The notes beneath the pieces are model-generated. The model made no database searches and was not told the DNA's origin. It saw only the letters and a list, made by a program, of their open reading frames with translations. Shown here piece by piece: positions 1-9,346 of a DNA stretch of 64,000 nt (the stretch's first letter is position 1; every line of letters begins with the position of its first letter). Origin of the DNA: Pseudoalteromonas luteoviolacea (GTDB taxonomy: Bacteria > Pseudomonadota > Gammaproteobacteria > Enterobacterales > Alteromonadaceae); assembly GCF_001696455.1 (NCBI RefSeq), contig NZ_MAUJ01000002.1, forward strand, positions 310,001 through 374,000. The letters run 5' to 3'. The position numbers were made by a program, and so were the translations under genes.

Positions 1-1
1 T

Positions 2-2203
2 ATCAACGACGGTGCACAAGGTCCAGACATCTCTGTCATTCCAAGCATCGCATTAAAACAAGTTGAAGTACTGCGTGATGGCGCCGCTGCACAATATGGT
101 TCGGATGCCATCGCGGGGGTATTAAACTTTGTGTTAAAAGATGCTTCTGAAGGCGGTAGCTTCTCGGTTAAGCAAGGTGAATACTACGAGGGTGACGGTG
201 ATACGACCACTATCGAAGGTAATATTGGTTTGCCTTTTACCGACCAAGGCTTTGCCAATTTAAGCTTCCAGTATAAAGAAGCTGATGCAACAAGCCGCAG
301 TGTACAAAGACCTGATGCGCAGAAATTTATCGATGCAAATGTAGAAGGTGTTAGAGATCCAGCGCAAATCTGGGGTGCTCCCGAAATAAAAGATGATATA
401 ACAATTTTCGGTAACGTTGGGTTAGAGCTGAGCAACAGTTCTGAATTTTATATGTTTGGTAACTATTCTGAGCGTGACGTGAAAGGCGGGTTTTATTATC
501 GTAACCCGCAAACTCGCCCACAAGTATACTCAAATGACGGTGGTGCGACGTTACTCGTAGGTGACTTAGATGGGTTGAACAATGGTATTGAATGCCCTAC
601 CGTCAGTTTGCGCGACAGCGACAATAACCAAATCTACAACGTAGCTACCATTGCTGCATATCAACAAATTGCTGCAGACACTGAGTTAGGCAGAAACTGT
701 TTCGCATTTAACGAAATCTTACCTGGTGGTTTTACACCAAACTTTGGCGGTAACATAACCGATACTTCATTAACCATTGGTACCAAAGGCGAGTTTACTG
801 AAGGTTTTATGGAAGGCGGATTTTATGACTTGAGCGGCTCTGTTGGCCGAAATGAATCTCGCTACTTTATTACCAATACTGTCAATGCGTCGCTCGGTCC
901 TGAAACGCCTATGGAGTTTAGCCCTGGTAAATACATTCAGTTAGAGAAGAATTTCAACTTGGATGTGTCTAAGGGCTTTGACTTTGACCTTGCATATGAA
1001 GTAAACGTGGCTGCGGGCCTCGAATGGCACGAAGAAACATTTGAAGTAATTGCTGGTGATGAAGCATCCTTCATCGCTGGTCCATTAACACAACAAGGTT
1101 TTGGTATCGGCTCCAATGGTTTCCCAGGATTCCAACCTTCAGCGGCAGGCGAATTCTCACGCAGAAACTATGCGGCTTATATTGATATTGAAACGCCTTT
1201 CACAGACGACTTTTTAATGGGTTGGGCACTTAGATTCGAAGACTATGATTCATTTGGGTCTACCACCAACTTTAAAGTAATGGGCCAATACCAACTAACT
1301 GATGACCTTTCAATGCGCGGTTCAATCAGTACCGGCTTCCGTGCACCGACCGTTGGTCAAGCGAACGTAAGTAACGTCCAAACCAACTTAAGCAGTGGTG
1401 TATTGGTTGACTCCGCACTATTACCACCTACAAACCCGGTGTCTGAGATTTTAGGTGGTACAGAGTTACAACCGGAAGAGTCAGAGAGTTATACACTTGG
1501 TTTTGTATATCAAACGGGTGATTTGTTCTTGACTATTGATTACTACAATATTCAAGTTGAAGATCGCTTAAGTCAGTCAGACAAAATTGACTTAACACCG
1601 GCTCAAAAAGAAGCTTTGAAAGCTGATGGTGTGCCAAACGTAGACAGCATTGCACAGGTATCATTCTTTACCAATGACTTTGATACTACGACGCAAGGTG
1701 TTGATGTAGTTGCAAACTACTCTATGGACCTGCTCGGCGGCTTTGCAACGTTCAGCATGGCTTATAACTGGAATGAAACCACGGTTGATAAGTTTTCTGC
1801 TATTACAGGTGCTTTCAAAGTAAAACGCCTTGAGGAAGACTTACCACAACACCGTGCGACCTATACTTGGACGCAACAGTGGGAGGATTTCTCTGGTTTC
1901 ATCCGATACAACTACTTCGGCGAATACCAAGGTGTACATGTTGACTATGACGCCACTGCTATCATGGCTGACCCAACATTTACCTTCGATGCTGAGTTAA
2001 CCTATTACGCGACTGAAAACCTCAGTTTGACCGTTGGTGCAAACAACATCTTTGATCAAGATGCAGAGGAAATTATTGATTTCTACGAAGGTGACAACAC
2101 TGAAACAACACCTAAAAACAATTGGGGTGGTATCTACTATGAAACATCACCATTTGGCATAAATGGCGGTTATTACTATGTCAAAGCAACGTATACGTTC
2201 TAA
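2..2203 (+). CDS. TonB-dependent receptor, 5' end cut by window edge
   Basis: Outer-membrane receptor that takes up a ligand with energy from TonB/ExbBD. The open frame runs in from the left edge. The first visible residues are the end of the plug domain (VEVLRDGAAAQYGSDAIAG, then VLNFVLK), typical of TonB receptors; an internal GTG at 131 is not a start. The rest (about 690 residues) is rich in alternating aromatic beta-strands and contains the usual barrel segments GFRAPTVGQ and NLSLTVGANNIFDQDAEE. It ends in YYYVKATYTF, the C-terminal Phe signal recognised by the BAM machinery. The signal peptide, TonB box and first part of the plug lie outside the window. The ligand cannot be read from sequence. 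A strong terminator follows, so the next gene is probably transcribed separately. Confidence 0.93.
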   Translation: MNDGAQGPDISVIPSIALKQVEVLRDGAAAQYGSDAIAGVLNFVLKDASEGGSFSVKQGEYYEGDGDTTTIEGNIGLPFTDQGFANLSFQYKEADATSRSVQRPDAQKFIDANVEGVRDPAQIWGAPEIKDDITIFGNVGLELSNSSEFYMFGNYSERDVKGGFYYRNPQTRPQVYSNDGGATLLVGDLDGLNNGIECPTVSLRDSDNNQIYNVATIAAYQQIAADTELGRNCFAFNEILPGGFTPNFGGNITDTSLTIGTKGEFTEGFMEGGFYDLSGSVGRNESRYFITNTVNASLGPETPMEFSPGKYIQLEKNFNLDVSKGFDFDLAYEVNVAAGLEWHEETFEVIAGDEASFIAGPLTQQGFGIGSNGFPGFQPSAAGEFSRRNYAAYIDIETPFTDDFLMGWALRFEDYDSFGSTTNFKVMGQYQLTDDLSMRGSISTGFRAPTVGQANVSNVQTNLSSGVLVDSALLPPTNPVSEILGGTELQPEESESYTLGFVYQTGDLFLTIDYYNIQVEDRLSQSDKIDLTPAQKEALKADGVPNVDSIAQVSFFTNDFDTTTQGVDVVANYSMDLLGGFATFSMAYNWNETTVDKFSAITGAFKVKRLEEDLPQHRATYTWTQQWEDFSGFIRYNYFGEYQGVHVDYDATAIMADPTFTFDAELTYYATENLSLTVGANNIFDQDAEEIIDFYEGDNTETTPKNNWGGIYYETSPFGINGGYYYVKATYTF

Positions 2204-2225
2204 ACTTTATCTGTAACCCAGAAGC

Positions 2226-2259
2226 AAAAGAGGAATTAGCGATGGCTATTTCCTCTTTT
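2226..2259 (+). terminator. Rho-independent terminator after the TonB receptor
   Basis: Arms 2226-2240 and 2245-2259 pair over 15 bp with one mismatch around the loop GATG, ending in a T-rich tract (TCCTCTTTTTATTTTTATTA). It sits 20 bp after the receptor stop codon. Confidence 0.85.
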
Positions 2260-2299
2260 TATTTTTATTATTTAGTTAAAAATAAAAAGCTTACGATTT

Positions 2300-3742
2300 A
2301 TGCTACTTTTAGACCGCGCCACAGAACTACTACTTGAAAACCGACTCCGAGAGGCGGAGTTCATGTTCAAGCAAGTCCTAAAACAAAACCCCAAAAACGG
2401 AAAAGCACTGTTTGGTTTAGGTAGGATTTGTATGCGCTTAGAACAATATGATAATGCAATTTACTACCTTAAACGGGCATGTGAACATTTACCTAAAATG
2501 CTCGACCCACTCTATGCCCTTGCAGATGCATTTATTGCAGTTGGCTCCCCTGTTGACGCCAAGACAGTGTTAGAGTACGCCCTAAGTGTTGCGAGACACA
2601 ATGCACAAATTCACTATCACCTTGGTCAATTTTACCTCGATCATGGGTTTATTGATAACGCGAAACAGGTCTTTGAAAAAGGTCTAGAGTGCCCTCCCTC
2701 CGGCGTATCTATTTTTATGATATTTGAACTCATGCAGCTCCAATCAGCCGCAGAAATACCCGCTTTAATGCAACGAATAACCGAGCTTGAGGGAAGCTAT
2801 GAGCACCCTACATTTCATATTGTTGCCTATCACGCAATGGCAACAGGACATCAAGCCTTAGGAGAAAATGAGAAAGCATTCGAATTTTATCAAAAGGCGA
2901 ACGACCTGCAGCTATCTCAATGCAAATTTAAAACGGCTGACATGCTGCCATTTTTCAATCGAGTCTTAAATACATTTAATCAAGACTATTTTGGTAAACC
3001 CACAGACAAAGTACAGTCGACGTTTACGCCTGTGTTTATTGTCGGATTGCCGCGTACAGGCTCTACACTTCTAGAACAAATTCTGACACAGCATAGTCAG
3101 GTTGGTAGCATGGGCGAAAGTGTGATCATCAGTGATAAAATTGTTCCTTACCTTGAGATGAGAACGGAGCGGGCTTTTCCAGAGTGTGCACTGGAACTAA
3201 GCACATCTATGCTAGATTACTGTCGTAACGTATACGTGGACGAGATAAAAAAACACCGGGTACAAGAGGAAGTTGTGATAAACAAGCTCCCAGCCAACTT
3301 TCAAAATATTGGACTCATCTACAAAATATTCCCACAGGCTAAAATCATACACTTAACCCGAGATTTTATGGCTAATGCTTGGTCTGTATACAGCAATCAC
3401 TTTGCAGAAGATGAACCTTATTTCTGTTCACTGACTGAATTTCAACATTACGCGGCGATAGAAGCGCAAGTTATGGAGCACTTCAAGCCACTTTTAAAGC
3501 GCAGTATATACACAGTAAGCTACGAAAAACTCATAGAAGAGCCTGAAAGAACAGTGCAAAAAATACTTAACTTTACGTACCTCAAGTACGAACCTGAGTG
3601 TATGGAGTTTTACAAAAGCCGTAGCAAAGTAGAGACATTGAGTAAAACACAGGTAAGGCAACCTTTACACGAACGCTCGCTCTCGAGATGGAAAACATTC
3701 GAAAGCGCAATGGAAAAAGCGTTAAACAATGAAAAAGGCTAG
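2300..3742 (+). CDS. TPR-repeat sulfotransferase
   Basis: Predicted PAPS-dependent sulfotransferase (480 residues) with an N-terminal tetratricopeptide region. Residues about 1-215 form TPR-like helix pairs (for example NGKALFGLGRICMRLEQYDN). The sulfotransferase domain starts near residue 245 with the 5'-phosphosulfate loop PRTGSTLLEQ (251-260). The probable 3'-phosphate-binding segment is LTRDFMANAWSVYSNHF, and the end VRQPLHERSLSRW is typical of the Sulfotransfer_3 family. There is no signal peptide, so it is cytosolic. The acceptor is unknown; in this family the TPR part is thought to hold a protein or peptide substrate. It follows the TonB receptor but is separated from it by a terminator. 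The ribosome site before the ATG is weak. Confidence 0.85.
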   Translation: MLLLDRATELLLENRLREAEFMFKQVLKQNPKNGKALFGLGRICMRLEQYDNAIYYLKRACEHLPKMLDPLYALADAFIAVGSPVDAKTVLEYALSVARHNAQIHYHLGQFYLDHGFIDNAKQVFEKGLECPPSGVSIFMIFELMQLQSAAEIPALMQRITELEGSYEHPTFHIVAYHAMATGHQALGENEKAFEFYQKANDLQLSQCKFKTADMLPFFNRVLNTFNQDYFGKPTDKVQSTFTPVFIVGLPRTGSTLLEQILTQHSQVGSMGESVIISDKIVPYLEMRTERAFPECALELSTSMLDYCRNVYVDEIKKHRVQEEVVINKLPANFQNIGLIYKIFPQAKIIHLTRDFMANAWSVYSNHFAEDEPYFCSLTEFQHYAAIEAQVMEHFKPLLKRSIYTVSYEKLIEEPERTVQKILNFTYLKYEPECMEFYKSRSKVETLSKTQVRQPLHERSLSRWKTFESAMEKALNNEKG

Positions 3743-3758
3743 AGTTAGCTAGCCTTTT
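3733..3758. terminator. Bidirectional terminator
   Basis: Perfect 10-bp stem (3733-3742 with 3749-3758) that contains the stop codon of the sulfotransferase gene. A-rich and T-rich flanks let it serve the convergent hydrolase gene as well. Confidence 0.75.
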
Positions 3759-3762
3759 ACTT

Positions 3763-4665
3763 TTATTTTCTGTGCAACTCAAACCATTTTAGTAAGTCTT
3801 TGAATTGCTCATCTTGCGCTTTGGGGTGGGTTAACATATCTATGTGGCCATAGTTATGCGCATGTCCATATCGCTTACCATAAATATTGAGCGACTGGAT
3901 ACCAACACCAGACTCCTTCATAAACATTTTGATATCTATCGGCTGAGCAAGCGCCTTATCATTTACACCTGCAATATGCAGCGTTGGCGGCAACGCTTTC
4001 GACTCTAGCGCCTTTGCATAGTCAAAATTATCGTCACTATCTATCCATGGCTGCTTTTTGGCCCATTGTGCACTTTGCCAATGAGACTTAACAGTTTCAT
4101 TGTCAGAGCCCCATTTCAGCTTACGGGCAGGTAAATACCCATGCTTTTTTGAATAGTAGTTTGCTAACCAATACCACATTAAGTTGGCTTTAAGCAGCTT
4201 TTCAGGGTGGTTATTATAAAGACTCCGCTTTGAGCCGAAATAAGCACACGCATCAACAAATTGAATCTCGTGAGGGAATCGAGCAAAAACACTGTTCATG
4301 ATCACACCTCCCCAAGAGTGTGCCACCCAAAACTGGGGCTTCTTTCCTGTATTTTGCTCTATAAACTGGAGCGCAGCTGGCACATCTTCAAGAATGGATT
4401 CGGTCTGTCCATAGTCGTGACCGGCATCTATTAAAGGTAAACTCCCTCCTCTACCTCGTAAATCTAGCACAAAGCAATTGAAGCCATTTAGCGCCATATA
4501 TGGCGCAAGACCTTTGTTGCTCTCAGTGTAAAAAATTTTGCCATTTTCAATTGCACCATGCAGAAACAAAACAACAGGGCCTGCCTTTTGTTCATGATAA
4601 ATATGCCGTAAGTGCAAAGATACCCCCTTAGCTAAGGGTACCGATAGAGATTCTTGTATGATCAT
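3763..4665 (-). CDS. Alpha/beta-hydrolase, lipase/esterase-like
   Basis: A 300-residue serine hydrolase. Visible landmarks are the oxyanion-hole HG motif (VVLFLHGAIENG, about 31-42), the strand FVLDLRGRGGS, the nucleophile elbow AHSWGG (Ser117), a late acid region GVNDKALAQP (probable Asp) and a C-terminal His in YGHAHNYGHIDMLTHP. The histidine-rich end resembles hydrolases that release a lipid or polyester chain, but the substrate cannot be assigned. No signal peptide is seen, so it is probably cytoplasmic. It converges on the sulfotransferase gene and shares its terminator. Confidence 0.8.
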   Translation of the reverse strand: MIIQESLSVPLAKGVSLHLRHIYHEQKAGPVVLFLHGAIENGKIFYTESNKGLAPYMALNGFNCFVLDLRGRGGSLPLIDAGHDYGQTESILEDVPAALQFIEQNTGKKPQFWVAHSWGGVIMNSVFARFPHEIQFVDACAYFGSKRSLYNNHPEKLLKANLMWYWLANYYSKKHGYLPARKLKWGSDNETVKSHWQSAQWAKKQPWIDSDDNFDYAKALESKALPPTLHIAGVNDKALAQPIDIKMFMKESGVGIQSLNIYGKRYGHAHNYGHIDMLTHPKAQDEQFKDLLKWFELHRK

Positions 4666-4784
4666 GACTATTTAAAATTATTTTTTACTCATCGTACCAG
4701 TTAAGATGACCGAAAGTAAACCTCGTAGTTGCAGTGATGAAATTAAGATATAATACGTTTATCATTTAGCGCCAATATTTTTAT

Positions 4785-5657
4785 ATGCACCCAAGAAACA
4801 AACATCTGTCCGGATATGACTTCCCTTTACTGCTTACTTATGTGCCAGAATTAGAAAAGCACTTAATCACCAAAGAGAATGGTGAAAGCACATTGAATTT
4901 TGCAGATAAGACAGCAGTACTTTTGCTCAATAAAGCACTGCTGTTCGCGTTCTACGACATTAAGTTTTGGGATTTACCTGAACAGTTCCTTTGCCCGCCA
5001 GTTCCTGGCAGAGCAGATTACATACATGCTCTGGCCGATCTTTTAGCGAGTGATAATGGTGGAGAGATCCCAACTGGTAAATCGATTCGCTGCCTAGACA
5101 TAGGGACTGGAGCAAATTTGATCTACCCGATATTGGGCCGCGCTTTATATAAATGGCGATTTGTCGGATCAGATATCAACGAAATTGCAGTGAAAATAGC
5201 CCAAAATATCTCGCAAGCCAACAGACTGGATATCAAAATCAAGCACCAAAAACAGGCTAATGCGATTTTTTCTAGCATCATTGGGAAATCAGACTATTTT
5301 GACATAACAATGTGTAATCCACCGTTTCATGCTAGTGAAAAAGAAGCCCAACAAGGAACCCAAAGAAAGTGGAAAAACCTAGGAATTGACAAGTCTGAAG
5401 GTAAAAATACATTAAATTTTGGAGGGCATGCCCCTGAACTTTGGTGTGAAGGTGGTGAACTCGGCTTTGTGAAAAACATGATTTGTGAAAGTGCGAACTT
5501 TAAAGAGCAAGTAGGATGGTTCACATGCTTAATTTCCAAAAAGGATAATATCCCGCTACTCACCAAAGCTTTGCAGCAGCAAAAAGTGGCCAATTTCAAA
5601 ACAGTAAAAATGGTGCAAGGAAATAAGCAAAGTCGATTTCTTGCATGGCGTTACTGA
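4785..5657 (+). CDS. rlmF: 23S rRNA (adenine(1618)-N6)-methyltransferase RlmF
   Basis: Transfers a methyl group from S-adenosylmethionine to N6 of A1618 of 23S rRNA. The N-terminus HPRNKHLSGYDF and the block FLCPPVPGRADYIHALADLL are hallmarks of RlmF (YbiN). The SAM-binding loop is LDIGTGANLIYP (about residues 105-116), and the catalytic N6-adenine motif is NPPFHAS. The 290-residue length is slightly shorter than the E. coli protein because the N-terminal extension is absent. The gene stands alone; a hairpin follows it. Confidence 0.95.
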   Translation: MHPRNKHLSGYDFPLLLTYVPELEKHLITKENGESTLNFADKTAVLLLNKALLFAFYDIKFWDLPEQFLCPPVPGRADYIHALADLLASDNGGEIPTGKSIRCLDIGTGANLIYPILGRALYKWRFVGSDINEIAVKIAQNISQANRLDIKIKHQKQANAIFSSIIGKSDYFDITMCNPPFHASEKEAQQGTQRKWKNLGIDKSEGKNTLNFGGHAPELWCEGGELGFVKNMICESANFKEQVGWFTCLISKKDNIPLLTKALQQQKVANFKTVKMVQGNKQSRFLAWRY

Positions 5658-5671
5658 CCTTGTGCTACGCG

Positions 5672-5698
5672 ATAGAGCAAACGTTGGTTTTGCTCTAT
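5672..5698. terminator. Hairpin between rlmF and the convergent kinase gene
   Basis: A 10-bp perfect stem (5672-5681 with 5689-5698). It overlaps the stop codon of the opposing kinase gene. The T-tract is short, so this is a probable bidirectional terminator. Confidence 0.6.
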
Positions 5699-7023
5699 TC
5701 TACTTTTGGAATGTAAACTTCGAAACAACTCCCTACACCCAAGTTAGACTCTACTTTAATTTCTCCATTATGGTGTTTAGTCAGCACAAGTGCGATAGTG
5801 AGCCCTAAGCCCAAATTCTGACCAACTGGTTTTGTCGTGAAAAACGGATCAAATATACGGTTGAGACTCGCCTTTTCGATGCCATCCCCGTTGTCCCGCA
5901 TCAATACCCTAATGCCACGTCTACTAGACCCTACTTCAATTGTAATCCCCTGCTCACAGCTACCAGCCTCAACAGCATTTACATACAAAACATTTATTAT
6001 TTGGATAATTTGACCCGGATAACATACTACTTCCCAGTCACAACCCTCTTCTAGGTCAAAGTTAATTGGCTGTGATAGTTTTAATTCTGATGTATATTCT
6101 TCTACTAAGCTCTTTAGATTAACTTGAATGCTTTTTTCACCTGATAAACCGTTAAAAATAGACAATGCTTTTACTATCTTTTCAATACGGCTTAAATCAC
6201 CCCGTGTATCATCCAATATTTCTGTGATTTCTACTAAATCCATATCAAAATCAGATGTTTTTAGCTTAGCTAAGCTTGTTTTAAAACTGCCAATATAATC
6301 ATTCAGTACATCAAAATTACACTTCATAGCGCCTAAAGGGTTGTTTATTTCATGTGCGACCCCTGCAGCCAACTGGCCTATTGACGCCATTTTTTCTGAT
6401 TGAAGTAACGATTGTTGTTGAGAAATAATTTGTTGCTTAGCCTGCACTAGTTCCAAATTTGCCAGCTGCAATTCAGAGGTCCGCTCTGCGACTCGCTCTT
6501 CTAAGTTATCATTCAAGTCTTTGAGCGCTGAAATAAGTTCGGCCTTGCGCTGAATATCTTCATATGCACGCAATGCACTTGTCATAACGATGTATAAACG
6601 GGACTTAGTTAAATCCACCTTGTTTTTATAATCATTAATATCGTACTTGAGCATGACTTCGTGTTCTGGAATGGTGCTTGGTTGGCCAGTTCTTAGGATT
6701 ATTCGCACATCTTTGTTGTTTAATGTGTGTCGTATTTCTTTCACACAATCTAGTCCGGCAGTATCAGTTTCCATTATCACGTCAAGCAAGATGACGCTTA
6801 TCCCGTCTATTTCTTGCATCACCTCTAATGCTTGCGCTTTAGAGTATGCATGAAGGAACTCTAAAGACCTATTTTCATAAGTAAAACGAGACAATGCCAT
6901 TTTAGTTACTTGATGTATTTCTGGCTCATCATCAACAAGTAATACTTTCCATGGTGGTTTTTTGGGGCTATCCGCAATTTGCCCAGATTCACTGGCGAGA
7001 AATGAAAAGGAAGAGTTAGACAT
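5695..7023 (-). CDS. Receiver-domain histidine kinase (REC-HisKA-HATPase)
   Basis: Cytosolic two-component protein of about 442 residues. The receiver domain comes first (KVLLVDDEPEIHQVTKMAL, phosphoacceptor Asp in ISVILLDVIMET). A coiled coil follows (LEERVAERTSELQLANLELVQAKQ, in parts), then a HisKA box with phospho-His in AAGVAHEINNPLGAMKCN. The ATPase domain has the N box INVLYVNAVEAG, RDNGDGIEKASL and FDPFFTTKPVGQNLGLGLTI. With no membrane segment or output domain, it probably takes phosphate from another kinase, or signals through a separate regulator. I start at the ATG at 7023; a TTG nine bases upstream is the only in-frame alternative. Its kinase half closely resembles the H-NOX-associated kinase at 57.4 kb. 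Confidence 0.88.
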   Translation of the reverse strand: MSNSSFSFLASESGQIADSPKKPPWKVLLVDDEPEIHQVTKMALSRFTYENRSLEFLHAYSKAQALEVMQEIDGISVILLDVIMETDTAGLDCVKEIRHTLNNKDVRIILRTGQPSTIPEHEVMLKYDINDYKNKVDLTKSRLYIVMTSALRAYEDIQRKAELISALKDLNDNLEERVAERTSELQLANLELVQAKQQIISQQQSLLQSEKMASIGQLAAGVAHEINNPLGAMKCNFDVLNDYIGSFKTSLAKLKTSDFDMDLVEITEILDDTRGDLSRIEKIVKALSIFNGLSGEKSIQVNLKSLVEEYTSELKLSQPINFDLEEGCDWEVVCYPGQIIQIINVLYVNAVEAGSCEQGITIEVGSSRRGIRVLMRDNGDGIEKASLNRIFDPFFTTKPVGQNLGLGLTIALVLTKHHNGEIKVESNLGVGSCFEVYIPKVE

Positions 7024-7074
7024 GGCTACCAATTTTTTTGACTGATAGCCTAAGCATGGTCAAAAACCACAGAA

Positions 7075-7656
7075 TTACAACTTATTAAGCTCTGATTTAT
7101 AGTGTTTTCTACATACAGAAACGTACCTATCGTTTCCGCCTATCTCAACTTGATTTCCACCAGAAATAGCATTCCCCTGCTCATCCAAACGCAGAACATG
7201 ATTTGCTTTTCGGCCACAATGGCAAACTGTTTTTAGCTCAATAAGTTTATCTGCCCAAGCAAGAAGATACTGGGCGCCTTCGAATAACTCACCCATAAAG
7301 TCCGTTCTAAGCCCATAACATAGTACTGGTACACCTAAACTATCCACAACATCTGTTAATTGAGATACTTGCTCTTTGCTTAGGAATTGGCTTTCGTCGA
7401 CTAAAATACAGTCTAGCTTTTGCTCATGATGGTGCTTACTTACTAACTCGAACACATTCGACTTAGGCTCAAAGGTATGCGCATCTGCCTCCAAACCAAT
7501 TCTTGAAGCTACTTTACCAACTCCAGAGCGGTTATCTATTGCAGCGGTCAAAATAAATGGCGTCATTCCCCTTTCGCGATAATTGAACGCTGATTGTAAG
7601 AGTGTGGTGGATTTGCCAGCATTCATCGCTGAATAGTAAAAATAAAGTTGTGCCAT
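7075..7656 (-). CDS. tdk: Thymidine kinase, type II
   Basis: Phosphorylates thymidine with ATP in the pyrimidine salvage pathway. The protein (193 residues; family usually about 190-205) begins [17 protein letters not shown], with the P-loop near residues 8-16. The Walker B-like LVDESQFL carries the catalytic Glu. The zinc lasso has paired Cys residues in CHCGRKA and later in VSVCRKHY. Open frame continues upstream, but the family's conserved N-terminus fixes the start at 7656. It lies downstream of the solute-binding protein gene on the same strand, with about 60 bp between. Confidence 0.95.
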   Translation of the reverse strand: MAQLYFYYSAMNAGKSTTLLQSAFNYRERGMTPFILTAAIDNRSGVGKVASRIGLEADAHTFEPKSNVFELVSKHHHEQKLDCILVDESQFLSKEQVSQLTDVVDSLGVPVLCYGLRTDFMGELFEGAQYLLAWADKLIELKTVCHCGRKANHVLRLDEQGNAISGGNQVEIGGNDRYVSVCRKHYKSELNKL

Positions 7657-7719
7657 AGTAGACTCACAGAGTGTAACAGTGCGCGATAGTCTACATAAAG
7701 ATAACTTACATGACCACAA

Positions 7720-8505
7720 TCAATATCTTGGCAACTTGTGATTTATTGGGTTGTTTACATAGTCCAGATAATACTGGTGTAGAGGCATACTCCCTAATTT
7801 GTCCCAAAGCGCTTGTGCGACCAGGGGGTTTTGCGCCATAAAATCTTTTGAAAGCGCCAAGTATCCGTAGCTTATATCTATCGGTGGGAATATCGCTTGT
7901 AGTTTGTCACTATGAGGGAACCCAGCGACTTGTTCATCATATACTTTGCATAATCCGAGAGAGCCATCAACGAGGCTCTTTAACACCAGTTGATAAGCAT
8001 CTTCTTGCGAGTCAGTTAATATCACCTTATACAAGTCTTGTTGAAGGGTGCTTAGCACTGCATACCCTCTTGGTACGGCCAAGCTCAGTGGAAAGTTTCT
8101 ATTTGCCACATCAGTAGCCAGCCCTTGCTGACCAACCAGACATGTGCCTAACATGCTAATTGCGAGAGATAAGTTAATACTGCCATCAAGATTTCTAGGA
8201 AAGCGCAAGAACTCACTGCGCTCTGAGCGGTACGATGCTATGACCGCATCCACTTTGTTATTTTTAATATTCTTTAAACAGCGTTGCCAAGGCTTGCGTA
8301 CAAATACGAAACGAACAGTTGAAACTTGCTTTTCTAAACTCTTGAGTATTTCAATCGTAGCACCCGGTCTTTGTTCAGGTACATCAAAGCCACTTCCCAG
8401 AAAAAATGGCGGTGCGTTTTTATCTTCGTAGCATACGGTTACAAAAGTAGTAGCCGAAGCGAACGAAGAAAATACAACAAAACAAAAGGTGGCGATTAGG
8501 CGCAT
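7720..8505 (-). CDS. Periplasmic solute-binding protein, family 3-like
   Basis: About 261 residues with a Sec signal peptide (MRLIATFCFVVFSSFASA, cleavage after ASA). The mature part reads as an SBP_bac_3 fold: it opens VTVCYEDKNAPPFF and has the conserved KPWQRCLKNIKNNKVDAVIASYRSER region in segments, where lobe 1 binds the amino-acid-like ligand. The late lobe ends in a helical YYLDYVNN segment. No ABC permease genes are adjacent, so it may be one of the orphan extracytoplasmic sensors or scavengers common in this order. ATG at 8505 is chosen; a GTG nine bases upstream is possible. Confidence 0.75.
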   Translation of the reverse strand: MRLIATFCFVVFSSFASATTFVTVCYEDKNAPPFFLGSGFDVPEQRPGATIEILKSLEKQVSTVRFVFVRKPWQRCLKNIKNNKVDAVIASYRSERSEFLRFPRNLDGSINLSLAISMLGTCLVGQQGLATDVANRNFPLSLAVPRGYAVLSTLQQDLYKVILTDSQEDAYQLVLKSLVDGSLGLCKVYDEQVAGFPHSDKLQAIFPPIDISYGYLALSKDFMAQNPLVAQALWDKLGSMPLHQYYLDYVNNPINHKLPRY

Positions 8506-8669
8506 ACTATCCACGTCAAGAGATTAAATTTAGCATTTCGCTACAAAAACTTAAATGCCAATGACTATCTTATACTATAGCGCAGAGTTTTAATCACGTC
8601 TCTTACAACAGTTCAATATTTATCGGATAACGGCGCTGAGTATTTAGCAAAAGAAGGGCGTTACGGACA

Positions 8670-8701
8670 AAGCACTGCATAACTTATGCTACACAGTGCT
8701 T
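8670..8701 (-). terminator. Hairpin downstream of sodA
   Basis: An 8-bp outer stem (8670-8677 with 8694-8701) has a nested inner repeat GCATAA/TTATGC. It lies just after the sodA stop on the minus strand. The T-tract is weak, so function as a terminator is inferred. Confidence 0.5.
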
Positions 8702-8713
8702 GAAGTTATGATA

Positions 8714-9328
8714 TTAGCTCGCTAGCGCTGCTTGATAACGCTTTTCAACTTCTACCCAGTTGATTACATTATAAAATGCGGCGATGTACTCAGGTCTGCG
8801 GTTTTGATATTTTAAGTAGTATGCATGTTCCCATACATCTAATCCTAGAATAGGTGTTTGGTTGTCCATTAATGGGCTATCTTGGTTAAGTGAACTAGTC
8901 ACTTTTAGCGCACCATTAGCATCAACTACAAGCCATGCCCAGCCACTGCCAAATCGGCTAACCGCAGCAGCTGTGAACAATTCTTTAAACTGGTCAAAGC
9001 TGCCAAATGTATCATTGATAGCCGAAGCTAGTTGGCCTTCATGTAAAGTACCGCCATCTGAAGACATAATAGTCCAAAACAGACTATGGTTATGATGACC
9101 ACCAACATGGTCACGAACGGCACCTTTAAGGTTTTCTGGTAAGCTGTCGATGTTTCTCAATAAATCCTCAAGATCGCGGTTTGCGTGCTCAGAGCCTTCT
9201 AACGCTGCATTCGCTTTGCTCACGTACGTCTGGTGATGCAAAGTATGGTGAATTTCCATCGTTCTGGTATCAATATGTGGTTCCAAAGCATCATACGCGT
9301 ACGGTAGCTGTGGCAATGTAAAAGCCAT
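8714..9328 (-). CDS. sodA: Superoxide dismutase, manganese type
   Basis: Converts superoxide to peroxide and oxygen in the cytoplasm. It is 204 residues and opens [20 protein letters not shown] like E. coli SodA. Metal ligands are in [23 protein letters not shown] and [17 protein letters not shown]. Two features place it with manganese enzymes: [10 protein letters not shown] (iron enzymes have a Gln in this helix) and NQDSPLM, which carries the active-site Gln of MnSOD. Ribosome site GAGGA precedes the ATG. The upstream partner gene ends 18 bp before it, so the two form an operon, and the promoter region faces the bacterioferritin operon. Confidence 0.93.
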   Translation of the reverse strand: MAFTLPQLPYAYDALEPHIDTRTMEIHHTLHHQTYVSKANAALEGSEHANRDLEDLLRNIDSLPENLKGAVRDHVGGHHNHSLFWTIMSSDGGTLHEGQLASAINDTFGSFDQFKELFTAAAVSRFGSGWAWLVVDANGALKVTSSLNQDSPLMDNQTPILGLDVWEHAYYLKYQNRRPEYIAAFYNVINWVEVEKRYQAALAS

Positions 9329-9346
9329 GATTTTTCCTCATTTACT

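Noticed and set aside
8714..9328. Iron-type superoxide dismutase (sodB)
   Set aside because: The [10 protein letters not shown] and NQDSPLM segments carry manganese-type residues and the whole sequence follows SodA.
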